In this document: positions 25,027-33,796 of the stretch, in pieces
How positions within the stretch are numbered: the first letter of the stretch is position 1
Layout of the letters: the number at the start of each line of letters is the position of its first letter
Source: Kribbella capetownensis
GTDB lineage: Bacteria; Actinomycetota; Actinomycetes; Propionibacteriales; Kribbellaceae
Direction of reading: 5' to 3'
DNA length: 64,000 nucleotides
Assembly: GCF_004331485.1 (NCBI RefSeq)
Contig: NZ_SJKD01000007.1
Span: 186,001 to 250,000, forward strand
The notes under the pieces: model-generated
What the model was told of the DNA's origin: nothing
The model's database searches: none
What the model saw: only the letters and a program-made list of their open reading frames with translations
Program-made: the position numbers and the translations under genes

Positions 25027-26247
25027 CTAGGTGACGGTGGCGGCGCGGAGGACGGGGCGGGTCAGTACGACGAGACCGGTGATGGCCGCGGCGATGGAGA
25101 TGCCGAGGCAGACACCGTTGATGCCCACCGAGTCCAGGTCGGCGAGGCTGCCGAGCACCGGGTTCATCACCACGAGCGCGAGGCTCTGGCAGAGCACCAC
25201 GACGGACTGCAGGCGGGACTGGTAGTCCCGCTCGACCGAGTTCATCAGCAGCGGCAGCACGTGGCCGGTGAACGTGCCGACGCCGATCCCGCTCAATACG
25301 CCGGCAGCGAAGGCCAGCGGCAACGGATCGAGGAACGAGAGGCCGAGCAGACCCGCGGCCGCCACCAGCAGTCCGAGTGCGGCGAAGATGCCCGGCCGGG
25401 GAAACGCGCCGCGCAACAGGATGCGCAACGCGATCACCCCCACTCCGAGACTCCGGCTCGCCACCAGCAGGCCCGCGGTCGCGGCGTCCCAGTCGTGCGA
25501 CCGGGCCAGCAGCGGGAAGAGCAACGCGTCCAGCGGCATCAGCAGACCGGCCGCGACCGTCATCGTGATCAGCAGTGCACGGGTCAGCGGCCGGCCGAAG
25601 GCGACCTTGATCCCGTCCACGATTGACCGGAACATGCCGGTCTGCATCCGCCGGGGTGGGCTGATCGTGTTCCGGAGCAGCAGCAGTACGCCGATCATCA
25701 CGCCGAAGGTGATGGCGTCGAACCCCGCCGCCGCGGTGAGCCCGGACCAGCGGACCAGGACACCGCCGACCGCCGTACCGGTCACGGCGAAGACCACGCC
25801 GGTGACCTGGAAGCTGGCCAGCGCGCGCGGCACCTGCTCCGGCGGGACGAGCAGCCGGGGCATCGAGCGCGACGACGGCAGGAAGAACGCGTCGATCACG
25901 CCGACGATCAGCGCCAGCCCGAGCAGCAGCCAGATCGGCTCGCCGACGGCCAGAGTGGCCGGCACCAGCGCCACCGTCAGCAGGAACATCGCGGCACAAC
26001 TGGCCAGCAGCACGCGCGGGGCGCCGAACCGGTCGCCGACCGCACCGCCGACCAGCAGCAGGGCGGCCCGCGGCGCGGCGGCCAGGAGTAGGACAAGTCC
26101 GGCGATACGGCCACCGTGTTGGCTGGCCGACCATCCGATGGCGAACGTCATCGTCAGGTCGCCGAGGAGGGACACGGCAGCTCCGAACAGCCAGATCCAG
26201 TAACGGACCGGGATGCGCTGCGTATCCGGTTCAGCGGGCGGAGTCAC
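25027..26247 (-). CDS. MFS transporter
   Basis: 406 residues, 12 predicted helices, typical of the MFS_3/enterobactin-exporter-like (MDR) group. It has WLFGAAVSLLGDLTMTFAIG in helix 1 and the motif-A variant GGAVGDRFGAPRVLL near residue 68. Substrate unknown. The 3' end is three bases from the dehydrogenase stop (convergent). The 75-base gap to purE contains an AT-richer stretch likely to hold its promoter. Confidence 0.88.
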   Translation of the reverse strand: MTPPAEPDTQRIPVRYWIWLFGAAVSLLGDLTMTFAIGWSASQHGGRIAGLVLLLAAAPRAALLLVGGAVGDRFGAPRVLLASCAAMFLLTVALVPATLAVGEPIWLLLGLALIVGVIDAFFLPSSRSMPRLLVPPEQVPRALASFQVTGVVFAVTGTAVGGVLVRWSGLTAAAGFDAITFGVMIGVLLLLRNTISPPRRMQTGMFRSIVDGIKVAFGRPLTRALLITMTVAAGLLMPLDALLFPLLARSHDWDAATAGLLVASRSLGVGVIALRILLRGAFPRPGIFAALGLLVAAAGLLGLSFLDPLPLAFAAGVLSGIGVGTFTGHVLPLLMNSVERDYQSRLQSVVVLCQSLALVVMNPVLGSLADLDSVGINGVCLGISIAAAITGLVVLTRPVLRAATVT

Positions 26248-26322
26248 GATCGACGACCTTAGACGACATGGGTTAGGATCTCACGATCTACCCTGCCCGA
26301 CCTGTGGAAAACAATTACATCG

Positions 26323-26856
26323 TCAGGATTTACGGAGCTCTGTCGCCCCGTCACGCACCGTAGCGCCCTTGGCCCGGGCCAGGTCGGCCAGGGACTCCTG
26401 GAAGGCGATCATCCGGTCCCGCAACTTCTCGTCGGACGCGGCCAGGATCCGGACCGCCAGCAGGCCCGCGTTCCGGGCGTTCCCGATCGACACGGTCGCC
26501 ACCGGGACTCCGGCCGGCATCTGCACGATCGACAGCAGCGAGTCCATCCCGTCCAGGTACTTGAGCGGCACCGGTACGCCGATCACCGGCAGCGGAGTCA
26601 CCGACGCGAGCATGCCGGGCAGATGCGCGGCCCCGCCGGCGCCGGCGATCAGCACCTTCAGGCCGCGCTCGTGCGCTGACCGTCCGTAGTCGATCATCTC
26701 GGCCGGCATCCGGTGCGCCGACACGACGTCTGCCTCAAAGGGCACGTCGAATTCCGCGCAGACCTCGGCGGCGGCCTTCATCGTCGGCCAGTCCGAGTCC
26801 GACCCCATCACGATTCCCACGCTGCGCCTGATGATGGACTCGCTCCGCTCGTTCAT
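26323..26856 (-). CDS. purE: N5-carboxyaminoimidazole ribonucleotide mutase
   Basis: 177 residues from ATG 26856. Class I PurE signature: VGIVMGSDSDWPTMKAA, then VVSAHRMPAEM with the catalytic His, and LIAGAGGAAHLPGMLAS. Moves the carboxyl from N5 to C4 of CAIR in purine synthesis, after PurK. The first codons (MNERSESII) come from a 29-base sequence found again at 47962-47990 and are not part of the usual PurE start; an internal start such as the valine codon before GIVMG is possible. It follows purK by 14 bases. Confidence 0.95.
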   Translation of the reverse strand: MNERSESIIRRSVGIVMGSDSDWPTMKAAAEVCAEFDVPFEADVVSAHRMPAEMIDYGRSAHERGLKVLIAGAGGAAHLPGMLASVTPLPVIGVPVPLKYLDGMDSLLSIVQMPAGVPVATVSIGNARNAGLLAVRILAASDEKLRDRMIAFQESLADLARAKGATVRDGATELRKS

Positions 26857-26870
26857 GGTGCCGCAATCCC

Positions 26871-28064
26871 TTACTCGTCGATGGTTCCGGTCAGGTACGC
26901 CGCCGCGTGCCGGGCGCGCCCCCGGGTCTCCTCGAGGTCGTCGCCGTACGCCGTGACGTGGCCGACCTTGCGTCCGGGCTTCACCGACTTCCCGTAGAAG
27001 TGGACCTTCAGCCCGGGGTCGCGGGCCAGGCAATGCAGTAGCCCTCGGTGCATGTCCTCGACGTCGCCGCCGAGCACGTTGACCATCACGGTGTACCGCG
27101 CTCGTGCGGCGGGCGACCCGAGTGGCAGGTCCAGCACCGCGCGCAGGTGGTTCTCGAACTGGGAGGTGACCGCGCCGTCGATCGACCAGTGGCCGGTGTT
27201 GTGCGGGCGCATCGCCAACTCGTTGACCAGCAGGCGGCCGTCGCGGGCCTCGAACATCTCGACCGCGAGGATCCCGACCACGCCGAGCTCGCCGGCGATC
27301 TTCAGCGCGGTCTGCTGCGCCTGCGCGGCCTTGTCCGGCGCGAGACCGGGAGCGGGCGCGGTGACTTCGACACAGATGCCGTTCTTCTGCACCGACTCGA
27401 CGATCGGGTAGGCGACCGCCTGGCCATGCGGCGAACGGGCGACGATCGCCGACAGTTCGCGGACGAAGTCCACCTTCTCCTCGGCCAGGATCGGTACGCC
27501 GCTGCCGAACGCGGCCGCGACCGCCTCGTCGTCCGGGCCGTCCACGAACCAGACGCCCTTGCCGTCGTAGCCGCCGCGGGTGGTCTTGAGGATGATCGGG
27601 AATCCGCCGACCCGCTTGGCGAAATCGGCGACGTCGGCCGGCGTCTCCACCACCTGGTGAGCCGGCGACGGCGCGTCGAAAGTGTCCAGCCGCCGGCGCA
27701 TGACCGCCTTGTCCTGGGCGTGCACGAGAGCGTCCGGACCGGGGTGGACATCGACCCCGTCGGCCTCGAGCGTGTGCAGCAGATCCGTCGGCACGTGCTC
27801 GTGGTCGAACGTGACCACGTCACACTCCGCGGCGAACCGGCGTACCGTCTCGGGGTGCTTGTAGTCGCCGACGGGTGCGTCCGCGACCGCCTGGGCCGCC
27901 GACACCGTCGGGCCCTCGGCCAGCACCCGGAGCTGGATGCCGAGCGCGACCGCCGTCTCCTGCGTCATCCGGGCCAACTGTCCACCGCCGACCATGCCGA
28001 CCACTGGTGTTCCGGCCGGGAGGTCCTTCCGATCGAACTTCACAGGTTGGAGCCTAATGTCCAT
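26871..28064 (-). CDS. purK: N5-carboxyaminoimidazole ribonucleotide synthase
   Basis: 397 residues with the ATP-grasp fold. N-terminal GMVGGGQLARM, central QDKAVMRRRLD and LKTTRGGYDGKGVWFV (ATP-binding loop), then VFRELSAI-type segment (VRELSAIVARS), ELAMRPHNTGHW with the metal and substrate ligands, and the HFYGK tail. Uses ATP and bicarbonate to carboxylate AIR. The start could also be GTG 28043 (VKFDRKD). First gene of the purK-purE operon. Confidence 0.95.
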   Translation of the reverse strand: MDIRLQPVKFDRKDLPAGTPVVGMVGGGQLARMTQETAVALGIQLRVLAEGPTVSAAQAVADAPVGDYKHPETVRRFAAECDVVTFDHEHVPTDLLHTLEADGVDVHPGPDALVHAQDKAVMRRRLDTFDAPSPAHQVVETPADVADFAKRVGGFPIILKTTRGGYDGKGVWFVDGPDDEAVAAAFGSGVPILAEEKVDFVRELSAIVARSPHGQAVAYPIVESVQKNGICVEVTAPAPGLAPDKAAQAQQTALKIAGELGVVGILAVEMFEARDGRLLVNELAMRPHNTGHWSIDGAVTSQFENHLRAVLDLPLGSPAARARYTVMVNVLGGDVEDMHRGLLHCLARDPGLKVHFYGKSVKPGRKVGHVTAYGDDLEETRGRARHAAAYLTGTIDE

Positions 28065-28185
28065 ACAACAGCTGCACGCAGGCGGCTACCGCGGCACGCG
28101 GGCGATTTCGGAACCGGACCGTTCGCCGGGTACCGTGGGAAGCTGCCCTCCCGTCGCGGTGTGATCACAGAAGGTTCCGGAGACC

Positions 28186-28740
28186 TTGAAGCTCGTCACC
28201 AAGCTCTACGGCCAGGTCGAGCACCTGGTCCACGAAGTGGCCAAGTTCGGTCTTGTCGGTCTGCTCGGTCTGGTCGTCGATCTGCCGATCTACAACTGGC
28301 TGGTCTTCAACAACCCGCTGGTTCTCGCCGACTCCGGCGAGGGCATGCTGCACCACAAGCCGCTGACCGCGAAGCTGATCTCGACCACGATGGCGACCGT
28401 CGCGACGTACTTCGGGAACCGGTACTGGACCTGGAAGCACCGCGAGCGCAGCGGGCTGCACCGCGAGTACGTGCTGTTCTTCGTGCTGAACGGGATCGGC
28501 CTGCTGATCGCGGCCGGCTGCCTGGCCTTCTCCCGCTACGTGCTCGACATGCACAGCTGGCTGTCCGACAACATCGCCGCGAACTTCGTCGGCCTCGGAC
28601 TCGGCACGCTCTTCCGCTTCTGGTCGTACCGCAAGTTCGTCTTCCGCGAGGAGCTCGAACTCGACGAGGCCGACCACACCCCGGACTCCCCCGCCGAGCT
28701 CGACCCAGAAACCACCGGCGACCTACCAGCCGTCCGCTGA
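28186..28740 (+). CDS. GtrA family membrane protein
   Basis: 184 residues, TTG start at 28186 behind AAGGTTCCGGAG. Four helices; family motifs FGLVGLLGLVVDLPIYNWLV, ATYFGNRYWTWKHR (the NRxWTW signature) and LGTLFRFWSYRKFVF at the end of helix 4. The C-terminal 30 residues are acidic and cytoplasmic. GtrA proteins are proposed flippases or partners for lipid-linked sugars in wall glycan synthesis. Divergent from purK. Confidence 0.92.
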   Translation: MKLVTKLYGQVEHLVHEVAKFGLVGLLGLVVDLPIYNWLVFNNPLVLADSGEGMLHHKPLTAKLISTTMATVATYFGNRYWTWKHRERSGLHREYVLFFVLNGIGLLIAAGCLAFSRYVLDMHSWLSDNIAANFVGLGLGTLFRFWSYRKFVFREELELDEADHTPDSPAELDPETTGDLPAVR

Positions 28741-28794
28741 TCTCGCGCACGAAAGGCCGTTGGTTCCGCCGGTCGCTCGTGTGAGGATGCGGAC

Positions 28795-30006
28795 GTGACC
28801 GACTTTGACGTGCGGGCGGCTGTGGCCGGGGAGTACGACGACGTACAGGGCGTGTTCGGCGGGGCGATGATGTTTGATCCGTCGCCGGACGATGTGAGCC
28901 GGCGGCTGTTCGAGCCGGAGCGCGCGCTGGTCGCGACGGACGGGGCGGCCATCATCGGCACCACGAGAGCGCTGACCCGTGACCTGTCCGTGCCGGGTGC
29001 AGTGGTGCCGGCCGCACACGTCACCGGGGTCGGGGTGCGACCGATTCATCGGCGCCGGGGCGTGATGGCAGAGTTGATCGTTCGCCAACTGCGTGAGGTG
29101 CCGGAAGCGATCGCGGTGCTGTGGGCCAGCGAGCCTGGCATCTACGGACGGTTCGGGTACGGCGCTGCCGCCTGGGGTACGTCGTACGAGATCGACCTGC
29201 GCCGGGTCGGGCCGCCGGACGTCCGGATCCGTCCCGGCGAGATCACCGAGCTGACCGCGGACGATGCCATCAAGGAACTGGCGCCGATCCTGCGGAGCCT
29301 GCAGGAGCGGCGACCCGGTGTGTCCGGCCGGTCGGAGCTCCGCTGGGAGGGGCACCTCCAGGACAAGAAGGACGACCGCGACGGCCGGACGGCCCGGCAG
29401 ATCGTGGTCCACCGCGACGAGACCGGCACCGTCGACGGGTACGCGCTGTGGCGCGGCAAGCTCGAGTGGAGCCACGCCGGTCCGGCCAACCAGGTGATGC
29501 TGGAGGAGCTCGTCTCGCTCACCCCAGCGGCGTACAAGGCGCTGTGGCATTACGTGCTGACGCTCGATCTGGCCGCCACGCTCGGGTACGGGTACGCCGC
29601 CATGGACGAGCCACTGCAGCAACTCGTCGTCACACCGACCGCGCTGAACCGGCGGGTGAACGAATCGCTGTGGGTGAGGGTGACGGACGTCGTCCGTGCC
29701 CTCGGGCAGCGCCGGTACGCCGTACCGGTGGACCTCGTGCTCGATGTGACCGACGAGCTGATGCCGGCGAACGCCGGACGCTTCCGGCTGACCGCTGACG
29801 GCCCGAAGGTGCTGTGCGAGCGGACCGAGGACGCTGCCGACCTGAGTCTGTCGGTGACCGAGCTCGGCGCGACGTACCTCGGCGGTCGTCCGCTCGCCGA
29901 ATTCGCCGCGACCGGCCGAGTCACCGAGCAGACCCCGGGCGCGATCGACTCCGCGACCGCCGCGTTCGCCTGGCCAGTTCTCCCGGTCAGCCTCGAGATC
30001 TTCTGA
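28795..30006 (+). CDS. GNAT N-acetyltransferase, Eis-like
   Basis: 403 residues with the three-part Eis architecture. N-terminal GNAT domain: HVTGVGVRPIHRRRGVMAEL (CoA-binding RxxGxx) and SEPGIYGRFGYGAAAWG. A second GNAT-like half follows, then a C-terminal SCP2-like domain starting near VPVDLVLDVTDELMP. It ends with Phe, whose carboxylate acts as base in Mycobacterium Eis. Eis enzymes acetylate aminoglycosides or lysines on other substrates; the target here is unknown. A paralogue of similar length lies at 51675. Confidence 0.9.
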   Translation: MTDFDVRAAVAGEYDDVQGVFGGAMMFDPSPDDVSRRLFEPERALVATDGAAIIGTTRALTRDLSVPGAVVPAAHVTGVGVRPIHRRRGVMAELIVRQLREVPEAIAVLWASEPGIYGRFGYGAAAWGTSYEIDLRRVGPPDVRIRPGEITELTADDAIKELAPILRSLQERRPGVSGRSELRWEGHLQDKKDDRDGRTARQIVVHRDETGTVDGYALWRGKLEWSHAGPANQVMLEELVSLTPAAYKALWHYVLTLDLAATLGYGYAAMDEPLQQLVVTPTALNRRVNESLWVRVTDVVRALGQRRYAVPVDLVLDVTDELMPANAGRFRLTADGPKVLCERTEDAADLSLSVTELGATYLGGRPLAEFAATGRVTEQTPGAIDSATAAFAWPVLPVSLEIF

Positions 30007-30024
30007 ACAGCGCCAAGGGCAGGT

Positions 30025-30648
30025 CTAGCGGTCGCCGTCGTCGGAGCTGAACAGCGTCTCGCCGTCGTCGGACTTCGACCGCTGGTCCTCCTGCTGCGGC
30101 CGGCGGCGCATGTGCTCGGGCGGATCCTCGTCGGACAGGATGCCGTCGCCGGGTCGGCCCTCCGGCCCGCCGAAGAGCAGGTCGGACATCTGCAGATGGA
30201 CGTGCTCGACGTGCGGTACGTCCGGCAGCACCACCTGACCGCGCTCGCCGGCGGACTCGATGTGCAGCGTGCCGCAGCCGAGGATCCGGTCGACCAGACC
30301 GTGCTCGTACGAGACGTCGTTGATCCGCATCAGCGGGATGTCCCGGCCGGTCCGGGTCAGGATGCCGTGCCGGGTGATCAGCCGCCGGTTCGTCACCGTG
30401 TACGTCGAGAAGAACCAGTTCAGGAAGGGCTTCAGCGCGAACGCCACCAGGATCACCACGCCGACCGCGAGGATCGCGATCCGCCCCGGCGTCTGCAGCG
30501 ACCCCGACGGCACGATCGCGGCCAGGAACCCGCCCGCACCCGCCACCACCAGCAGCAGGAACACCGGGAAGATCAGCGCCTTCCAGTGCGTCCGGGTGCT
30601 GACGACGACGTACTCGTCCTCACCCAACAACTTCGCCGAGATCGCCAT
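30025..30648 (-). CDS. PH domain-containing membrane protein
   Basis: 207 residues from ATG 30648 (MAISAKLLGEDEYVVVSTRT). Two helices near residues 25-45 and 55-75 are followed by a bacterial PH domain (bPH2): TVTNRRLITRHGILTRTGRD, PLMRINDVSYEHGLVDRILG, GTLHIESAGERGQ. The C-terminal 50 residues are charged and disordered. Function unknown; such proteins are membrane-anchored in actinobacteria. Convergent with the Eis-like gene. Confidence 0.88.
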   Translation of the reverse strand: MAISAKLLGEDEYVVVSTRTHWKALIFPVFLLLVVAGAGGFLAAIVPSGSLQTPGRIAILAVGVVILVAFALKPFLNWFFSTYTVTNRRLITRHGILTRTGRDIPLMRINDVSYEHGLVDRILGCGTLHIESAGERGQVVLPDVPHVEHVHLQMSDLLFGGPEGRPGDGILSDEDPPEHMRRRPQQEDQRSKSDDGETLFSSDDGDR

Positions 30649-30791
30649 GCTCCCAGTGTCACAGTTCCCGGGTTCGGTTGTCCCGCGCCGACACGATCGG
30701 GTGTGGAAGTGGTTTAACACTTCACAAAATGCATACAGTCAGCCAAGATGCGCGAGGGGTAACAACTGGGGGGCCGAGAGAAGGAGCCGTG

Positions 30792-32186
30792 ATGGGCATC
30801 TTGTCGGTACTCGATCGGGAGCACACCGTCGCACCACCGGGATACAGCCGCTGGCTGATCCCGCCGGCTGCACTGGCGGTCCACCTGTGTATCGGCCAGG
30901 CGTACGCGACCAGCGTGTACAAGACGTCGATGGTCAAGCACTTCGACACCAGCCAGACCGCGGTCGGCGTGGTGTTCAGCATCGCGATCGTGATGCTGGG
31001 CCTGTCCGCGGCCGTCGGCGGCACCTGGGTGGAGCGCAATGGCCCACGCAAGGCGATGTTCGTCGCCGCCTGCTTCTGGGCCGCTGGGTTCCTGGTCGGC
31101 GCCCTCGGCATCGGCACCGGGCAACTCTGGCTGGTCTACCTCGGGTACGGCTTCATCGGCGGCATCGGACTCGGGATCGGGTACATCTCGCCGGTGTCCA
31201 CGCTGATCAAGTGGTTCCCGGACCGCCCGGGATTGGCGACCGGCCTGGCGATCATGGGCTTCGGCGGCGGCGCGCTGGTCGCGAGCCCGCTGTCGCGTCA
31301 GTTGCTGAGCCTGTACGACTCGGGCTACGACCCGGACGTCAGTACGTCGGTCGCCGGTGGCGGCGCGCTGGTCGGGCTGTTCCTCACCCTCGGCATCGTC
31401 TACTTCGCGATCATGATGTTCGGCGTCTTCACCATCCGGGTGCCGGCCGAGGGCTGGGTCCCCGACGGCTTCGACCCGGCGACGGTCAAGCAGAAGACGA
31501 TGGTGACCACCGCGAACGTGTCCGCCGCGAACGCGATCAAGACCCCGCAGTTCTGGCTGCTCTGGGTGGTCCTGTTCTGCAACGTCACCGCGGGCATCGG
31601 CATCCTCGAGCAGGCCAGCCCGATGATCCAGGACTTCTTCCGCGGTGACGACGGCAAGTCGAGCGTCGCGGTCGCCGCGGCGGCCGGCTTCGTCGGGCTG
31701 CTGTCGATCTTCAACATGGCCGGCCGGTTCGGCTGGTCGACCACGTCGGACGTGATCGGCCGCAAGCCCATCTACATGATGTATCTGGGCGTCGGCATCA
31801 TCGCCTACTTCCTGCTGGCCACCGTCGGGCCGAACAGCACGGTGATCTTCGTCCTGCTGGCCGCGGTCATCATCTCCTTCTACGGCGGTGGTTTCGCGAC
31901 CGTACCGGCGTACCTGCGGGATCTGTTCGGCACCTATCAGGTGGGCGCGATCCACGGCCGGCTGCTGACCGCGTGGTCGGCGGCGGGCATCGCCGGGCCG
32001 CTGATCATCAACGGCTTCCTGGACCGGGAGGGCAAGCCCGGCACGCTGACGGCCGAGGCGTACCGGCCGGCGCTGTTCACGATGGTCGGGGTCCTGGCCG
32101 TCGGGTTCGTCGCCAACCTGCTGATCCGCGCGGTCGCCGACAAGTACCACGAAAGCTCCGAGACGACCGTGGAGGCATCACGATGA
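30792..32186 (+). CDS. OFA-family MFS transporter (oxalate/formate antiporter-like)
   Basis: 464 residues from ATG 30792 behind AGAAGGAG. 12 helices with OFA features: LIPPAALAVHLCIGQAYATS in helix 1, GLGIGYISPVSTLIKWFPDR between helices 4 and 5, and GLATGLAIMGFGGGA. OxlT of Oxalobacter exchanges oxalate for formate; in actinobacteria the substrate is mostly unknown and presumed a small carboxylate. Coupled to a 35-residue membrane peptide by ATGA overlap. Confidence 0.92.
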   Translation: MGILSVLDREHTVAPPGYSRWLIPPAALAVHLCIGQAYATSVYKTSMVKHFDTSQTAVGVVFSIAIVMLGLSAAVGGTWVERNGPRKAMFVAACFWAAGFLVGALGIGTGQLWLVYLGYGFIGGIGLGIGYISPVSTLIKWFPDRPGLATGLAIMGFGGGALVASPLSRQLLSLYDSGYDPDVSTSVAGGGALVGLFLTLGIVYFAIMMFGVFTIRVPAEGWVPDGFDPATVKQKTMVTTANVSAANAIKTPQFWLLWVVLFCNVTAGIGILEQASPMIQDFFRGDDGKSSVAVAAAAGFVGLLSIFNMAGRFGWSTTSDVIGRKPIYMMYLGVGIIAYFLLATVGPNSTVIFVLLAAVIISFYGGGFATVPAYLRDLFGTYQVGAIHGRLLTAWSAAGIAGPLIINGFLDREGKPGTLTAEAYRPALFTMVGVLAVGFVANLLIRAVADKYHESSETTVEASR

Positions 32187-32290
32187 ACCAGACCCCACGC
32201 CTGGTGGTCTCCTGGCTGCTGGTCGCCGTGCTGCTCGGCTACGGCGTGATCGAGACCCTGATCACCGCAGTCAAGATCTTCACCAGCTGA
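32183..32290 (+). CDS. MFS transporter small subunit, single-helix peptide
   Basis: 35 residues, MNQTPRLVVSW, then LLVAVLLGYGVIETLITAVK. One membrane helix with conserved Gly-Tyr-Gly and Thr. The ATG overlaps the transporter stop (ATGA), so translation is coupled. Small peptides of this type follow OFA transporters in many bacteria and are annotated as a small subunit of the transporter; the role is unproven. Confidence 0.85.
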   Translation: MNQTPRLVVSWLLVAVLLGYGVIETLITAVKIFTS

Positions 32291-32342
32291 AAACAGCGAT
32301 TTCGATCAAGTACGACGGAGCGGGCGGCGGCACGATGGTGGC

Positions 32343-33251
32343 ATGACCACTGACGTGTTCGCCGCCTTCGTCGACGTACTGGCCGAGGCGCTGGACGAGC
32401 CTGGGGCGAAGGCCTCCGACCTGGCTGCCCGAGTGCGGCTGTCGCGGTCGCACCTTGACCGGGTGGTGGCGACTGCGGCGGGCGAGCGGCCGGGGGCGTT
32501 CCGGCGCCGGATCCTGCTGGAGCGGGCGGCGTACCGGCTGCTGACCGGGCCGGGGCACATCCTCGACGTCGCGGTCGAGGCCGGGTACGGATCCCACGAG
32601 GCGTTCACGCGTGCCTTCGGCCGGGCGTACGGCGTCCCGCCGGCGGCCTGGCGTGGCCGCCCGGACCGGATCCGCATCGACGCGCCCAGTGGCATCCATT
32701 TCCATCCACCGAACGGCCTGCGGGTGCCGGCCAGGGACAAGGTGAGCTCCATGGATCTTCTCCGCACGATCGTCGACCACCACGTCTGGCTCCTGGGCAG
32801 GATGCTCGACGAGGCCGCGACGCTGACCGACGAGCAACTGGACACCAGGATCGAGATCTCGGTCGAGGGCATCGACGCCGATCCGACCCTCCGCTCCCTG
32901 CTCTCCCGGCTGATCGGTCAGCTCGGCATGTGGCACGCGGCGCTGGCCGGGCAGGAGTACGACTTCTCCGTCGAGCAGGGCGAGAGCGTGCAGAGCATGC
33001 GCCGCCGCCTCGACGAGGTCGGGCCGGCGTTCGCAGCCGAGATCGGCGAACTGTGTGCGCAGGACCGCCTGGACGAACTGATCGTCTGCCCCGGCGAGAA
33101 CGTCGAGGTCTACACGGCCGGCGCGATGATCGCCCATGTCATCACGTTCGCGTCGTACCGCCGTACTCTCGTCGCCGGTGCCCTGCACGACGCCGGCCGC
33201 GACGACTTCGACGGCGGCGACCCGATCCGCTGGATCACCCAGGCACGCTGA
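32343..33251 (+). CDS. AraC-type regulator with DinB-like C-terminal domain
   Basis: 302 residues. The N-terminal half (residues 20-105) is an AraC HTH pair: LAARVRLSRSHLDRVV, then ILDVAVEAGYGSHEAFTRAF. The C-terminal half from about 135 is DinB-like: DLLRTIVDHHVWLLGRMLDE with its first His candidate, and AGAMIAHVITFASYRRTLV. The fusion is the reverse of ordinary AraC order (sensor first). It may sense a small molecule through the four-helix domain. The stop overlaps the start of the MOSC gene by one base (TGATG). Confidence 0.88.
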   Translation: MTTDVFAAFVDVLAEALDEPGAKASDLAARVRLSRSHLDRVVATAAGERPGAFRRRILLERAAYRLLTGPGHILDVAVEAGYGSHEAFTRAFGRAYGVPPAAWRGRPDRIRIDAPSGIHFHPPNGLRVPARDKVSSMDLLRTIVDHHVWLLGRMLDEAATLTDEQLDTRIEISVEGIDADPTLRSLLSRLIGQLGMWHAALAGQEYDFSVEQGESVQSMRRRLDEVGPAFAAEIGELCAQDRLDELIVCPGENVEVYTAGAMIAHVITFASYRRTLVAGALHDAGRDDFDGGDPIRWITQAR

Positions 33252-33796
33252 TGTCCGCGCGGCTCCTGGCGGTCAACGTCGTCCACGAACTCATCCGCGG
33301 TCCGACCCGCTGGACGGCGATCGACAAGCGCCCGGTCATCGGTCCGGTCGCAGTCACCGAACTCGGGCTGGCCGGGGACGAGCAGTGCGACACCAGGTAC
33401 CACGGCGGCCCGGACAAGGCCCTCTACGCGTACGCCGAGGAGGACGCCGACTGGTGGTCCGTCGAGCTGGACCGCGAGATCCCACCAGGCCTGTTCGGCG
33501 AGAACCTCACCACCTCCGGCCTCGACATCACCGGCGCCCTGATCGGCGAACGCTGGCGCATCGGCGGCCCGAAGACCGGCATCCTCGTCGAGGTCCGGTC
33601 ACCCCGCGACCCGTGCGGCAACCTGTCCGCCCGGATGGGAATCCCGAAGTTCCATCGCAGCTTCGTAGCCACCGGCCGCGTCGGCGCCTACCTCAAAGTG
33701 CTCTCCACCGGCACAGTCCGAGCCGGCAACCGCATCACCGTCGTCCACCGCCCGAGCAGTGGCCGAACGGTCGGCGAGGTCTCAACCCGCGCGTAG
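33251..33796 (+). CDS. MOSC domain protein (YiiM-like)
   Basis: 181 residues. Family landmarks: DEQCDTRYHGGPDKALYAYA (HGGxxKA) and FGENLTTSGLDITGALIGER, then SPRDPCGNLSARM with the conserved Cys that may carry a persulfide or bind molybdenum cofactor. YiiM-type proteins reduce N-hydroxylated compounds. One base overlap with the AraC-DinB gene marks an operon, so the regulator may respond to its substrate. The end overlaps birA by 15 bases in antisense. Confidence 0.9.
   Translation: MSARLLAVNVVHELIRGPTRWTAIDKRPVIGPVAVTELGLAGDEQCDTRYHGGPDKALYAYAEEDADWWSVELDREIPPGLFGENLTTSGLDITGALIGERWRIGGPKTGILVEVRSPRDPCGNLSARMGIPKFHRSFVATGRVGAYLKVLSTGTVRAGNRITVVHRPSSGRTVGEVSTRA

Noticed and set aside
30714..32150. 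Long leftward open frame opposite the OFA transporter
   Set aside because: Asp/Arg/Gln/His-rich shadow of a membrane protein gene; no domain.
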